A DNA stretch of 64,000 nucleotides from CF-46 sp042408445 (lineage in GTDB: Bacteria; Chloroflexota; Limnocylindria; Limnocylindrales; CSP1-4): positions 62,001 through 126,000 of the forward strand of contig JBHORC010000004.1 of assembly GCA_042408445.1 (NCBI GenBank), given 5' to 3'. Under the pieces are notes generated by a model that was given only the letters and a program-made list of their open reading frames with translations, did not search any database and was not told the DNA's origin. The position numbers were made by a program, and so were the translations under genes. Below, piece after piece: positions 52,555 to 61,770 of the stretch (its first letter is position 1; each line of letters starts with the position of its first letter).

Positions 52555-53637
52555 ATGGCGGTGACTCCATCCGATCCCGCTTCCGCCTCGACACGTGAGC
52601 CGGCTCGTCCCGCGCTCGGCGCCGACCTGGGGCTGACCCCCGACGACCTCCTCGAGATGTACCGGCTCGTCGCCCTCTCGCGCGCAGTCGACGAGCGGAT
52701 GTGGATCCTGAACCGGGCGGGTCGGATCCCGTTCGTGATCAGCGGCCAGGGCCACGAGGGCGCCCAGGTCGGGATCGCCTGGGCGCTGGAGAAGGGCAAG
52801 GACTGGATCGCGCCGTTCTATCGCTCGATCGCGACGTGCCTCACGTTCGGCATGAGCCCCCGCGACATCATGACGGCGCAGTACGCGACGGCCTCGGACC
52901 CCTCATCGGGCGGCCGCCAGATGCCCGGCCACTACGGCTCGCATGAGCACAACGTCGTCTCGGTCAGCTCGCCGGTCGCGACGCAGCTCCTGCATGCGGT
53001 CGGCCTCGCCCTCGCCGCGAAGATCCGGAAGACCGGCCAGGTGGCCCTGACGGCGATGGGCGAGGGGTCCAGCAACCAGGGTGACGTCCACGAAGGCCTG
53101 AACTTCGCGGCGATCCACAAGCTGCCGTTCATCTTCGTCGTCGAGAACAACGGCTATGCGATCTCCGTCCCGCTGGCGCGGCAGGTCGCGGGAGCCGGCG
53201 TTGCGGGTCGCGCCGCGGGATACGGCATTCCGGGCGTGACGGTCGATGGGTCCGATGTGCTCGCGTGCTACGCCGCGGCCCGCGATGCCGTCGCCCGAGC
53301 CCGGGCGGGGGAGGGGCCGTCGCTGATCGAGGCAAAGGTGACCCGGCTCACGGCCCACTCATCGGACGATCAGCAGACGAAGTACCGATCCGAGGAGGAG
53401 CTGGCGGCCGAACGCACGCTCGATCCGGTGCCCAAGTTCCGGGCCCAGCTCGTCGAGGCGGGCGTCCTGACCGAGGAGGCGGAGGCGCGGATCAAGGACT
53501 CGATCAAGGCCGCCGTCGACGACGCCACCGAGTACGCCGAGTCGCAGCCGGACCCGGACCCGTCCACCGCGATGCGCTGGGTCTATGCGGAGGAATGGCC
53601 GTCCGAAGCTCCGCCGCCGTGGGGCTTCGGGGAGTGA
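52555..53637 (+). CDS. 2-oxoacid dehydrogenase E1 alpha subunit
   Basis: ThDP-dependent decarboxylase subunit (360 residues) of a branched-chain-type 2-oxoacid dehydrogenase. Signatures: GQGHEGAQVGIAWAL, APFYRS, GGRQMPGHYG and the ThDP/Mg loop GEGSSNQGDVHEGLNFAA...VENNGYAIS. The loop begins GEG where GDG is usual, a conservative swap at a Mg-contact position. The C-terminal AHSSDDQQTKYR also matches BCKDH-type E1-alpha. ATG 52555 has AGGAGG upstream. The natural substrate (branched-chain oxoacids, pyruvate or acetoin-like) cannot be fixed. Confidence 0.9.
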   Translation: MAVTPSDPASASTREPARPALGADLGLTPDDLLEMYRLVALSRAVDERMWILNRAGRIPFVISGQGHEGAQVGIAWALEKGKDWIAPFYRSIATCLTFGMSPRDIMTAQYATASDPSSGGRQMPGHYGSHEHNVVSVSSPVATQLLHAVGLALAAKIRKTGQVALTAMGEGSSNQGDVHEGLNFAAIHKLPFIFVVENNGYAISVPLARQVAGAGVAGRAAGYGIPGVTVDGSDVLACYAAARDAVARARAGEGPSLIEAKVTRLTAHSSDDQQTKYRSEEELAAERTLDPVPKFRAQLVEAGVLTEEAEARIKDSIKAAVDDATEYAESQPDPDPSTAMRWVYAEEWPSEAPPPWGFGE

Positions 53638-53644
53638 CGCGCTG

Positions 53645-54628
53645 ATGGCCCTCAAGACCTTCATCGAGGCGGTTCGCGAGGGCCTCCGCGAGGAGATGCT
53701 CCGCGATGAGTCGGTGATCGTCCTCGGCGAGGACGTCGGCAAGAAGGGCGGGGTGTTCCTCGCCACCGACGGCCTCTGGGGCGAGTTCGGCGACGATCGC
53801 GTGATCGACACGCCGCTGACGGAGAGCCAGATCATCGGGACGTCGATCGGCGCGGCGATCGGTGGCCTCCGACCCGTCGCCGAGATCCAGTTCGCTGACT
53901 TCATCCACCCGGCGTTAAACCAGCTCGTGTCCGAGGCGGCGCGGCTGCGCTACCGGAGCAACAACGGCTACGGCGCCCCGATGGTCGTCCGCGCACCGTA
54001 CGGCGGCGGCGTCCACGGGGCGCTGTACCACAGCCAGTCGGTCGAGGCGTTCTACACCCACGTTCCCGGCCTGAAGGTCGTCGTTCCGTCCACGCCGCAC
54101 GATGCCAAGGGTCTGCTCCGGAGCTCGATCCGGGACGACGACCCGGTGCTCTTCTTCGAGCACAAGAAGATGTACCGAAGCGTCCGCGGCGACGTGCCGG
54201 AGGGCGACTTCACGGTTCCTCTCGGGAAGGCGCTGGTGACCCATCCCGGCAGCCAGGTCACCGTCATCGCCTACGGCCTGATGGCCCACTACGCCCTCGA
54301 GGCGGCCGACCGCGTCGCCGAGGACGGGATCAGCGTCGAGGTCGTCGACCTGCGGACGCTTCGCCCGCTCGACAAGGAGACGGTCCTCGAGTCCGTCCGC
54401 AAGACCGGCAAGTGCCTCGTCGTCTACGAGGACAACCGCTTCGGCGGCTATGGAGCCGAGGTCGCCGCGATCGTTGCCGAGGAGGCGTTCGACTACCTCG
54501 ACGGCCCCGTGACTCGGATCGCCGGACCGGACGTGCCGGGCGTGCCCTACAACCACGTCCTCGAGGAGTGGTTCATGGTCAACCCCGGGAAGATCGCCGC
54601 CGGGATCCGCAAGCTCGCCGCGTACTGA
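53645..54628 (+). CDS. 2-oxoacid dehydrogenase E1 beta subunit
   Basis: Transketolase-like beta subunit (327 residues) pairing with E1 alpha. GEDVGKKGGVFLATDGL, the substrate-channel DTPLTESQIIG, ALYHSQSVEAFYTHVPGLK and VVDLRTLRPLDKETVLESV are family hallmarks; GGVF-type loops are typical of branched-chain oxoacid dehydrogenases (BkdA2/AcoB). Starts seven bases after E1 alpha. Together with E3 upstream and E2 downstream it completes the enzyme set. Confidence 0.93.
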   Translation: MALKTFIEAVREGLREEMLRDESVIVLGEDVGKKGGVFLATDGLWGEFGDDRVIDTPLTESQIIGTSIGAAIGGLRPVAEIQFADFIHPALNQLVSEAARLRYRSNNGYGAPMVVRAPYGGGVHGALYHSQSVEAFYTHVPGLKVVVPSTPHDAKGLLRSSIRDDDPVLFFEHKKMYRSVRGDVPEGDFTVPLGKALVTHPGSQVTVIAYGLMAHYALEAADRVAEDGISVEVVDLRTLRPLDKETVLESVRKTGKCLVVYEDNRFGGYGAEVAAIVAEEAFDYLDGPVTRIAGPDVPGVPYNHVLEEWFMVNPGKIAAGIRKLAAY

Positions 54629-54635
54629 GCGGCGG

Positions 54636-54980
54636 GTGGACGCGACGGAGCTCGAGGCTGCGCTGTCCGGGATCCTGGCGTCCTACGACGGGCGCCTCGA
54701 GCGGGCGCACATCTACGGGATCGAGGTCCTGCACCGGCCCGGCGCGCGAGCGCACGACTGGTTCGCCGGCGTCCGTCCCGGCAAGGGCACCGCGAAGCTC
54801 ATGCTCCTGCCCGTCAAGGACCATCCCGAGATCCTCGACGGGGTCTCACCTGCCCTGGCCAAGCGACGGAGCGGTGACGCACTGTTTACCCTGAAGCCGG
54901 GCGACGAGGCGCTCTTGCCGGAGCTCGAAGGGATCGTCGCCGCCGCATTCCGCGTGTACATCGAGGGACCCGGAGAGTGA
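54636..54980 (+). CDS. Small conserved protein, paralogue of the next gene
   Basis: A 114-residue cytoplasmic protein of unknown function. Its middle and end (KLMLLPVKDHPEILDGVSPAL followed by AKRRSGDALFTL) align with the next gene (YLMPVYASAELAASVSPALA, KRKQGKACFNF), so the two arose by tandem duplication of a DUF1801-like fold. GTG 54636 starts eight bases after E1-beta; stop and start overlap with the next gene (GTGA). Confidence 0.68.
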   Translation: MDATELEAALSGILASYDGRLERAHIYGIEVLHRPGARAHDWFAGVRPGKGTAKLMLLPVKDHPEILDGVSPALAKRRSGDALFTLKPGDEALLPELEGIVAAAFRVYIEGPGE

Positions 54981-55351
54981 GCGATTTCGAGGCGGTCCAC
55001 GACCGGCTGCGCGACATCCTCATGCGCCACCGCGGAGACCTGGCCGTCACGAAGGACGGACCCGGCGGCGTGGCGATCGAGGTGCCCGGGCTCGAGGGCA
55101 AGCCCTGGGGGTACGTGGCCGGAACGCGCGTCGGGAAGACCTACGTCAGCTTCTACCTGATGCCCGTGTACGCATCCGCCGAGCTGGCCGCATCGGTGTC
55201 ACCCGCACTCGCGAAGCGGAAGCAGGGCAAGGCGTGCTTCAACTTCACGAAGGTCGACGAGAGCCTGTTCGAGGAGCTCGAGGCGCTGACCGCCCGAGGC
55301 GTCACGGGATTCCGGTCCGCCGCCGAGGCTGCCGCCGCCGGCCGATCCTGA
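54977..55351 (+). CDS. DUF1801-like small protein, paralogue of the previous gene
   Basis: A 124-residue protein of unknown function, better conserved than its neighbour, with VSFYLMPVY, SPALAKRKQGKACFNFTKVDE and LFEELEALTARG. Such proteins are common in GC-rich bacteria but uncharacterised. GTG 54977 overlaps the previous stop. It ends 28 bases before the stop of the convergent phzF gene. Confidence 0.7.
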   Translation: MSDFEAVHDRLRDILMRHRGDLAVTKDGPGGVAIEVPGLEGKPWGYVAGTRVGKTYVSFYLMPVYASAELAASVSPALAKRKQGKACFNFTKVDESLFEELEALTARGVTGFRSAAEAAAAGRS

Positions 55352-55378
55352 TCGAATCGGCTGTGCCTCGCGCGCGGC

Positions 55379-56212
55379 TCAGATCTGGACCGTACCGTGG
55401 ACGCAGGTGACGGTCCCGCCGCCGATCCAGATCGTGCCGGCGTCGTCCTGGCTGATCTCGATCCGTCCCTGGCGGCCGAGCACCGTGCCCTGTCGCGCGC
55501 GATAGGGAGCGCTGGCGCGACCGCTCCGGATCAACCAGCCGGCGACCGAGGCATTCAGGCTCCCGGTCACCGGATCCTCGACCGTCGCGCCGTTCAGCGG
55601 GAAGAAGCCGCGAACCTCCCAGGCTTCCGGCGAATCCGCTGGATGAGGACCGACGAGGCCGATGTCCAGATCGATCGCGCCGGGTCGCACGGCGAGGACC
55701 TCGTCGGCGCTTGCCATCAGGATCGCCACCCAGCCAGGACCGTTGTCGGCCCATTGCGCATCCACGACTCCGGACCGAGGGATCCTGAGGACGTCCACGA
55801 CGTGGTCGAGCGTCGCCGCGTCCACCGGGCCGGACCGGATGAGCGGCGGCTCGGCGAAGCCGAGCACGCCGTCGGGGCCACGACGGACACGAACGAGTCC
55901 GGCGTCGCACTCCTGCACGATGACGTCCGGCTCGCGTGATACGCCGCCTGCCTCCAGCCAGGCGTGGCACGTCCCCAGGGTCGGATGGCCGGCGAACGGC
56001 AGCTCGGCGGCCGGCGTGAAGATCCGGACGCGGTAGTCGGCGGCCGGGTCGGTCGGCGGCAGAAGGAACGTCGTTTCGGACAGGTTGGTCCAGCGGGCGA
56101 AGCGCGCGAGGGCCTCGGCGTCGAGCCCGTCGGCATCGTGGACGACGGCGACGGGGTTCCCGAGGTAGGGAACCGAGGTGAACACATCGACCTGACGGAA
56201 GTCGCGGAGCAT
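55379..56212 (-). CDS. PhzF-family isomerase/epimerase
   Basis: Diaminopimelate-epimerase-fold protein of 277 residues. Signatures: FRQVDVFTSVPYLGNPVAVV, the catalytic Glu in NLSETTFLL, RIFTPAAELPFAGHPTLGTCH, and the C-terminal EDPVTGSLNASVAGWL. PhzF acts in phenazine synthesis, but most chromosomal homologues have unknown substrates. It faces against the dehydrogenase genes and separates E1 from E2. Confidence 0.9.
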   Translation of the reverse strand: MLRDFRQVDVFTSVPYLGNPVAVVHDADGLDAEALARFARWTNLSETTFLLPPTDPAADYRVRIFTPAAELPFAGHPTLGTCHAWLEAGGVSREPDVIVQECDAGLVRVRRGPDGVLGFAEPPLIRSGPVDAATLDHVVDVLRIPRSGVVDAQWADNGPGWVAILMASADEVLAVRPGAIDLDIGLVGPHPADSPEAWEVRGFFPLNGATVEDPVTGSLNASVAGWLIRSGRASAPYRARQGTVLGRQGRIEISQDDAGTIWIGGGTVTCVHGTVQI

Positions 56213-56338
56213 GACCCGAGTCTGCCACCCGACGATGAGCAGCGGCGCACGTTGGCTCGATGCGCGACACTGTCCGGAACAGACAGCGATGCGGAGGCCG
56301 CCCGGACGGTCATCCGCCGGCGACCGGGAGGAACATCA

Positions 56339-57976
56339 GTGGCCAAGGTGACGATGCCCCAGCTCGGCGAGAGCGTCGCCGAGGGGACGATCGGCAAATG
56401 GCTCAAGCAGCCCGGTGAGACGGTCGAGAAGTACGAACCGCTTCTCGAGGTGATCACCGACAAGGTGAATGCCGAAGTTCCGTCGCCGTTCGCGGGAGTC
56501 CTGCGCGAGATCCTCGTCGAGGAGGGCGCGACGGTCCCGAACAACGCCGAGATCGCGGTGATCGAGACGGCCGACGAGAGCGGTGCGGGCGCCGGGGTGG
56601 CGCCGATGGCCCTCGAGAAGGAAGCCGGCCCGGAAGCCGAGGGCATGGTCCAGGTCGAGCCGCGGGATGTCGAGGCGGCGGCGCAGACGTCGTCGGGATC
56701 GGCCGGCGCGCCCTCGGCCCCCAGCGCGCCGGCGCCGGCACCGGCATCTGCGGCGGCGCCCGGGGGTGGGACGCCCTCGCGGCCCACCTACACGCCCGCC
56801 GACGGCCCCGGCGGCTCCGACGAGCGACCGGAACGGGCGGCGGCATCAGCCGCTCCCGCGCCGACCGCTGTCGCGGCCGAGGCGCCGGGGAACCCGGACG
56901 CCCGGATGACCCCCGCCGTCCGTCGGCTGCTTCGGGAGCACGGGCTGACCGCCGCCCAGATCGTCGGCTCCGGTGGCGGCGGACGGATCACCCGCGAGGA
57001 CGTCACGAACTACGTCGAGACCCAGCGGACCGGCCAACCGGTCGGCGGCCAGTCGGTCGGTGGCGCGGCGGCTCAGCCTGCAGCTTCGACGAACGGCTCC
57101 GCGCGGACGGCCGCCCCCGCGCCCATCGCGGCGCCTCCGGGCACCCCGGCGCCAGCCCCCGCGGCCCAGACGCCGTCCGGAGCCGCGCCGGCCAGGACGA
57201 CTGCAGCGCCCGTCGCCGCGACGAGTTCCCCGGCGTCGGGCGGGACGAAGATCGAGTTCCCCGCCGGCGCGGACGAGGTGCTCGTCCCATTGACTCAAAT
57301 GCGGAAGGGGATCGCCGCGCAGATGACGCGGGCGCTCCAGGCGCCGCATGCGTACGTGCAGATGGAGATCGATGCGACGCGGCTCGTCGCGCTCCGGGAG
57401 AGGGTGAACCGCGAGTACCGCGCGAAGGAAGGCGTCGGCCTCAGCTACGTGCCGTTCGTCGTGAAGGCCGCGGCCGCGGCGCTGAAGCGGAACCCCACGT
57501 TCAACGCCCACTGGACCGAGCAGGGCCTCATGGCCAAGCGGCGGGTGAACATCGGGGTCGCCGTCGCGGTCGACGATGGCCTGATCGTTCCGGTCATCCG
57601 CGACGCCGATCAGCTGTCCATTCACGGTCTGAACGTCGCCATCCTCGACGTCGCCAACCGGGCTCGTGTCAACAAGCTCCGGGTCGACGACTTCGGCGGC
57701 GGCACGTTCACCGTCGACAACACCGGCTATCTCGGCACGAACCTCGTGATGCCGATCCTGAACGTGCCGGAGGTCGGGATCGTCACGATGGAGGCGATCA
57801 CGAAGCGGCCGGTCGTGGTCTCGACCCCCGACGGCGACGTCATCGCGATCCGACCGGTGATGAACATGGTCCTCGGCGTCGACCACCGGGCGAACGATGG
57901 CGCCGGCGGGGCGGCCCTCCTCCGCGACATCAAGGCGTGGCTCGAGGCCGTTGGCCCGGACACCTCGGTCTACTAG
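56339..57976 (+). CDS. 2-oxoacid dehydrogenase E2 (dihydrolipoyl acyltransferase)
   Basis: Core acyltransferase (545 residues). Lipoyl domain 1-77 with lipoyl Lys42 in EVITDKVNAEVPSP; Ala/Pro linker; peripheral subunit-binding domain about 195-230 (TPAVRRLLREHGL, GGRITREDV); second, unusually long Ala/Pro/Thr linker; catalytic domain from about 310 with DHRANDGAGG near residue 515 (active His and Asp). The Thr-Asp-Lys-Val lipoyl site and single lipoyl domain fit branched-chain-type or succinyl-type E2. GTG 56339 has GGGAGGAA upstream. Transcribed apart from E1/E3. Confidence 0.94.
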   Translation: MAKVTMPQLGESVAEGTIGKWLKQPGETVEKYEPLLEVITDKVNAEVPSPFAGVLREILVEEGATVPNNAEIAVIETADESGAGAGVAPMALEKEAGPEAEGMVQVEPRDVEAAAQTSSGSAGAPSAPSAPAPAPASAAAPGGGTPSRPTYTPADGPGGSDERPERAAASAAPAPTAVAAEAPGNPDARMTPAVRRLLREHGLTAAQIVGSGGGGRITREDVTNYVETQRTGQPVGGQSVGGAAAQPAASTNGSARTAAPAPIAAPPGTPAPAPAAQTPSGAAPARTTAAPVAATSSPASGGTKIEFPAGADEVLVPLTQMRKGIAAQMTRALQAPHAYVQMEIDATRLVALRERVNREYRAKEGVGLSYVPFVVKAAAAALKRNPTFNAHWTEQGLMAKRRVNIGVAVAVDDGLIVPVIRDADQLSIHGLNVAILDVANRARVNKLRVDDFGGGTFTVDNTGYLGTNLVMPILNVPEVGIVTMEAITKRPVVVSTPDGDVIAIRPVMNMVLGVDHRANDGAGGAALLRDIKAWLEAVGPDTSVY

Positions 57977-58961
57977 GCGCCGCAGCGACGGTCCGACGGC
58001 CCCGCGCCGGGTCGTCGTCACCGGAGGCGGAGGGCTCGTCGGGCGGGCCGTCGTCCGCGTCCTCCGCGAGCGGGGCGACACCGTTGTCGCATTGGTCCGC
58101 GTTCCGGCTGCAGCCGCGTTCCTCGCGGAGATGGGCGCGGAGCTCGTCGAGAGCGACCTGTCGGACGTCAAGGAGCTCACGGACGTCCTCCGTGGTGCGG
58201 ACGGCGTGATCCACGCCGCCGGCAGCTACCGGATCGGGATCCCGAAGTCCGAGCGCGGCGCGATGTGGGACGCGAACGTCGGGACGACGACGCGCGTGCT
58301 CGATGCGGCAGAGGCCGCCGCCACGCCCCGAGTCGTGTACGTCTCGACCGGGAACGTCTACGGCAACACCCACGGCGTCGCCGTGGACGAGACGTATCGG
58401 CGCGATCTCCGCGAGGGGTTTCTCAGCTGGTACGACGAGACGAAGTACGGCGCCCACGAGGTCGCCGAGCAGCGGATCGCCACGGGTGCGCCGATCGTGA
58501 TCGTCCTGCCGAGCCAGGTGTACGGGCCGGGCGATCGATCCGGGTTCGGCGAGCAGATCCGGCTGGCCCACGAGGGCACGCTCCCGTACCGCGCGCTGAC
58601 CGACGTCCGGATCGGCCTCGTCCATGCCGATGACCTTGCCCGGGGGATCGTCGGCGCGCTCGATCGCGGCCGGGTCGGCGAGCGATACAACCTGAGCGGA
58701 CCGGAGTCGTCGCTCGGCGAGGCCGAATCCATCGCCGCGCGTCTCGGTGGGACGCGTCTCCCGCGGCTGCGGATCCCGGACGGCGTCCTGCGAGCGCTCG
58801 CGCCGCTCGGCGGTCTCGTCGGTCAGCCGAACCTCGGCGAGGTGGTCGCGGCCTCCGCGGGCGTGACCTATCTGTTCTCCGCCGCGAAGGCGCGCGCCGA
58901 GCTCGGCTTCGAGACGCGCGACATCGAGACTGGCCTGCGCGACACGTTCACCGGGGGCTGA
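57951..58961 (+). CDS. Extended SDR (NAD-dependent epimerase/dihydroflavonol reductase-like)
   Basis: Rossmann-fold protein of about 336 residues: nucleotide loop VTGGGGLVGRAVV, STGNVYGNTHG (catalytic Ser/Thr), and the YDETK motif (Tyr-x3-Lys). The C-terminal half has the LVHADDLARGI and YNLSGPE motifs of extended SDRs. Start is uncertain: no ATG or GTG lies between the E2 stop and the Rossmann fold, so TTG 57951 (inside the end of E2) is assumed; ATG 57897 is an alternative with a longer overlap. Substrate unknown. Confidence 0.8.
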   Translation: MARTPRSTRRRSDGPTAPRRVVVTGGGGLVGRAVVRVLRERGDTVVALVRVPAAAAFLAEMGAELVESDLSDVKELTDVLRGADGVIHAAGSYRIGIPKSERGAMWDANVGTTTRVLDAAEAAATPRVVYVSTGNVYGNTHGVAVDETYRRDLREGFLSWYDETKYGAHEVAEQRIATGAPIVIVLPSQVYGPGDRSGFGEQIRLAHEGTLPYRALTDVRIGLVHADDLARGIVGALDRGRVGERYNLSGPESSLGEAESIAARLGGTRLPRLRIPDGVLRALAPLGGLVGQPNLGEVVAASAGVTYLFSAAKARAELGFETRDIETGLRDTFTGG

Positions 58962-58975
58962 CTAGACTCACCCCG

Positions 58976-60004
58976 ATGGCACGCGAGCTCCCGATGTTCG
59001 ACCCGCCCGGCTCGCCGGCCCACCACGGGGCCGCCGCGCCCGAGACGATCGCGATGGGCGGCGGCGTCACGCCGCTCCGCCGGCACCCGGACTGGATCAA
59101 GGCGCGGATGCCGTCCGGCGAGAACTACCACGACCTCAAGGGCCTGCTCCGCGGCCTGAACCTCAACACGGTCTGCGAGGAGGCGCACTGCCCGAACATC
59201 GGGGAGTGCTGGGACCAGCGGACCGCCACGATCATGATCCTCGGCGACACCTGCACCCGCGCCTGCGGCTTCTGCGCCGTGAAGACGGGCCGGCCGACCT
59301 GGTTCGACCAGGACGAGCCGCGACGCGTCGCCGAGGCGATCTCCGCCCTCGGCCTGGAGCATGTCGTGGTGACGAGCGTTGCCCGGGACGACCTGCCCGA
59401 CGGTGGCGCCGGGATCTTCGCCGAGACGATCAGCCGGATGCGGGCGACGAGTCCCGGAATGGGGATCGAGGTGCTGATCCCGGACTTCGACGGCTCCGAC
59501 GACCGGCTCCGGATCGTCATGGAAGCTCGGCCGGACATCCTGAACCACAATCTCGAGACGGTCCGTCGGCTCCAGAAGCCCGTCCGCAAGCGGGCCCGCT
59601 GGGATCGGTCCCTGTACGTGCTCCGCCGGGCGAAGGAGATGGCGGTCGAGATCGGCTACGCGGCCCACACGAAGAGCTCGCTGATGGTCGGCCTCGGCGA
59701 GACCCGTCCGGAGCTGACCGAGGCGTTCGAGGCCCTCCGTTCGGTGGACGTCGACATCCTCACGATCGGGCAATACCTCCGGCCGAGCGAGAAGCATCTC
59801 CCGCTCGAGCGCTACTACCACCCGGACGAGTTCGCCGAGATGAAGGCCGAGGCGCTCGCGCTGGGCTTCCGGCACGTCGAGTCGGCGCCGCTCGTCCGGT
59901 CGAGCTACCACGCTCGCGATCAGGTGCCCGGCGCAGAGCTGCGAGCGGTTCGTCGCGCGGCCACGCTCGACGCGATGGGACGCGTGGTTCCGGCCGCGAG
60001 CTGA
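58976..60004 (+). CDS. lipA: Lipoyl synthase
   Basis: Radical SAM enzyme (342 residues) inserting two sulfurs into octanoyl groups on E2 and related proteins. Auxiliary cluster motif CEEAHCPNIGEC (C-x4-C-x5-C), radical SAM cluster CTRACGFC, and the C-terminal RSSYHA that ligates the auxiliary cluster. Its place 15 bases after the SDR gene and downstream of E2 ties it to lipoylation of this complex. No lipB or lplA is in the window. Confidence 0.96.
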   Translation: MARELPMFDPPGSPAHHGAAAPETIAMGGGVTPLRRHPDWIKARMPSGENYHDLKGLLRGLNLNTVCEEAHCPNIGECWDQRTATIMILGDTCTRACGFCAVKTGRPTWFDQDEPRRVAEAISALGLEHVVVTSVARDDLPDGGAGIFAETISRMRATSPGMGIEVLIPDFDGSDDRLRIVMEARPDILNHNLETVRRLQKPVRKRARWDRSLYVLRRAKEMAVEIGYAAHTKSSLMVGLGETRPELTEAFEALRSVDVDILTIGQYLRPSEKHLPLERYYHPDEFAEMKAEALALGFRHVESAPLVRSSYHARDQVPGAELRAVRRAATLDAMGRVVPAAS

Positions 60005-60047
60005 ACGGTCGACAGGACTCGAACGCGCGTTCTATTCTTCCCATCTG

Positions 60048-60998
60048 ATGGTCGCGGAATATCGCGAGGAGCCCTGCCGGTCCGCCCTGAACAGGGTGAC
60101 CGGCATGTCCTTCAAGTGGTCGCTGAACCCCTACACCGGCTGTGCCCACCGCTGCACGTTCTGCTTCGTCCGGGCGTTCGAGAAGCGGGCCGACCGGCCG
60201 TCGGATGATCGGTACGGCACGTCGATCCGGGTCAAGGTCACCCTCGTCGAGGTGCTTCGCCGCGAGCTCGCGCGGCCCCGCTGGACGGGCGACAACGTCG
60301 TCATCGGGACCGCGACGGACCCGTACCAGCCCGCGGAGGGTCGGTATCGTCTGACGCGGCGCTCGATCGAGGCGCTCGCCGAGCGCGGGAACCCGCTGTC
60401 CATCATCACCCGCGGCCCGCTGATCGTCCGCGATGTCGACGTGCTCGCGGAGGCCGCGCGCCGCGCGGCGGTTGGGGTCACGTTCTCCGTGCCCACCCTT
60501 GATCGGGAGATCTGGCGTCTGGCGGAGCCATCGACGGCGCCGCCACACCAGCGCCTGCGAGCGCTGCGGATGCTCGTCGACGCCGGCATCGACGCGAGCG
60601 TGGGGATGGCCCCGATCCTGCCCGGTCTCTCGGACCGGCCGGAGCTCCTCGCCGACGTCGTGAAGGCCGCGCGGGACGCCGGGGCGACGTCGATCTGGAC
60701 GAACGTGCTGTATCTCCGGCCCGGGACGCGGGAGCACTTCCTTGAGAACCTCGCCCGGGACTGGCCGGAGCTGCTGCCCCGCTACGAGCGGCTCTACGAG
60801 GGTCGTGCGTACCTTCCGAAGGCCGAGGTCGAGCCGATCCGCCGCGAAGTGGCCGATCTGCGGCAGCGCTTCGATCTTCGCGATCGACGCGTGCTCCGGC
60901 TGCTCCCCGTCCCGGTTCCGCCGGGTGTCGAGCAGCTTCCGCTTCCGATCGGGGAAGACGCCCCCGAGCGTCGCGAGGAGGCCGCGCGGGCGGGCTGA
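60048..60998 (+). CDS. Radical SAM protein, Rv2578c/SplB-like family
   Basis: Radical SAM protein of 316 residues. N-terminal NPYTGCAHRCTFCFVRAF holds the CxxxCxxC cluster motif; NVVIGTATDPYQPAEG and RGPLIVRDVDVL follow, typical of the Rv2578c-type proteins distantly related to spore photoproduct lyase. Function unknown. Starts at ATG 60048, 44 bases after lipA. Confidence 0.9.
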   Translation: MVAEYREEPCRSALNRVTGMSFKWSLNPYTGCAHRCTFCFVRAFEKRADRPSDDRYGTSIRVKVTLVEVLRRELARPRWTGDNVVIGTATDPYQPAEGRYRLTRRSIEALAERGNPLSIITRGPLIVRDVDVLAEAARRAAVGVTFSVPTLDREIWRLAEPSTAPPHQRLRALRMLVDAGIDASVGMAPILPGLSDRPELLADVVKAARDAGATSIWTNVLYLRPGTREHFLENLARDWPELLPRYERLYEGRAYLPKAEVEPIRREVADLRQRFDLRDRRVLRLLPVPVPPGVEQLPLPIGEDAPERREEAARAG

Positions 60999-61048
60999 GC
61001 GGCGACGACGACCCGGGCGGGCCGGCTGAGCGTCGACGACCCGGGCGG
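60993..61048 (+). repeat. Imperfect tandem duplication of about 28 bp
   Basis: GGCTGAGCG then CGACGACGACCCGGGCGG at 60993-61020 recurs at 61024-61048 with a 3-base deletion and one substitution. It includes the end of the radical SAM gene, so the duplication probably arose over its stop codon. It lies between two convergent genes. Confidence 0.6.
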
Positions 61049-61057
61049 CCCGGACGA

Positions 61058-61699
61058 CTATTCCCGGCGAGCGCTCCGCAGCCGCCGATCACGGCCGAAG
61101 TCGCCCAGGGCGATGATCCCGCCGGCGATCACGAGGAACCCGGCCATGATCACGATCACGTGGTACGCCACGGACCGATACCCGCCATTGTCGGGATCGA
61201 GGAACGGATACGGGTACCACGCGTCGACCGCGCCCCGGATCAGGGTCAATGCGAGCCAGATCACCGGGAAGATCAGCCACAGCGCGACATCGCGCATGCG
61301 GAGGTCCGTCTCGGGCGGATCCAGAATCCAGTCGATCACGACGAGGATCGGGAACAGCTTGTGGACCACGAGGTCCACGAAGCGATCCGACAGGCTCAGC
61401 TCCGCGCCCTGCAGGAGAAGCACGACGACCACGAACGTCACGATCAGGTAGAGGGTTGCCGCCCCGCGCAGGAGGTCATCGGTCCGGGTTCGGGTTCGCC
61501 GCCAGCGGGCCGCGAGCCAGAGCCACAGCACCGCACCGAACAGGTTGCTCAGGATCGTGAAGAACGCGAAGAATCGCAGCGGCCGGAACAGCCCGGTGTC
61601 GATGATCACCTTGGCCTGATACGCGATCGCGGCGAGGACGACGATCCCGACGACGCCGCGGAAGATCGCCAGGGCGAGACGACGGTCCATCCGCGGCAT
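61058..61699 (-). CDS. Pr6Pr family membrane protein
   Basis: Integral membrane protein of 213 residues with six hydrophobic segments. Stretches FFTILSNLFGAVLWL, VHKLFPILVVIDWIL and DAWYPYPFLDPDNGGY match the Pr6Pr (FAR-17a/AIG1-like) family, some eukaryotic relatives of which hydrolyse lipids. Function in bacteria unknown. ATG 61699 or 61690 could be the start. Confidence 0.82.
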   Translation of the reverse strand: MPRMDRRLALAIFRGVVGIVVLAAIAYQAKVIIDTGLFRPLRFFAFFTILSNLFGAVLWLWLAARWRRTRTRTDDLLRGAATLYLIVTFVVVVLLLQGAELSLSDRFVDLVVHKLFPILVVIDWILDPPETDLRMRDVALWLIFPVIWLALTLIRGAVDAWYPYPFLDPDNGGYRSVAYHVIVIMAGFLVIAGGIIALGDFGRDRRLRSARRE

Positions 61700-61770
61700 C
61701 GTACTGGCGTCGCGACCGCCGTGCGGCCAGATGCGCCGCTCTCCGCGTCAACGGTCGGTATCCTCTGATC

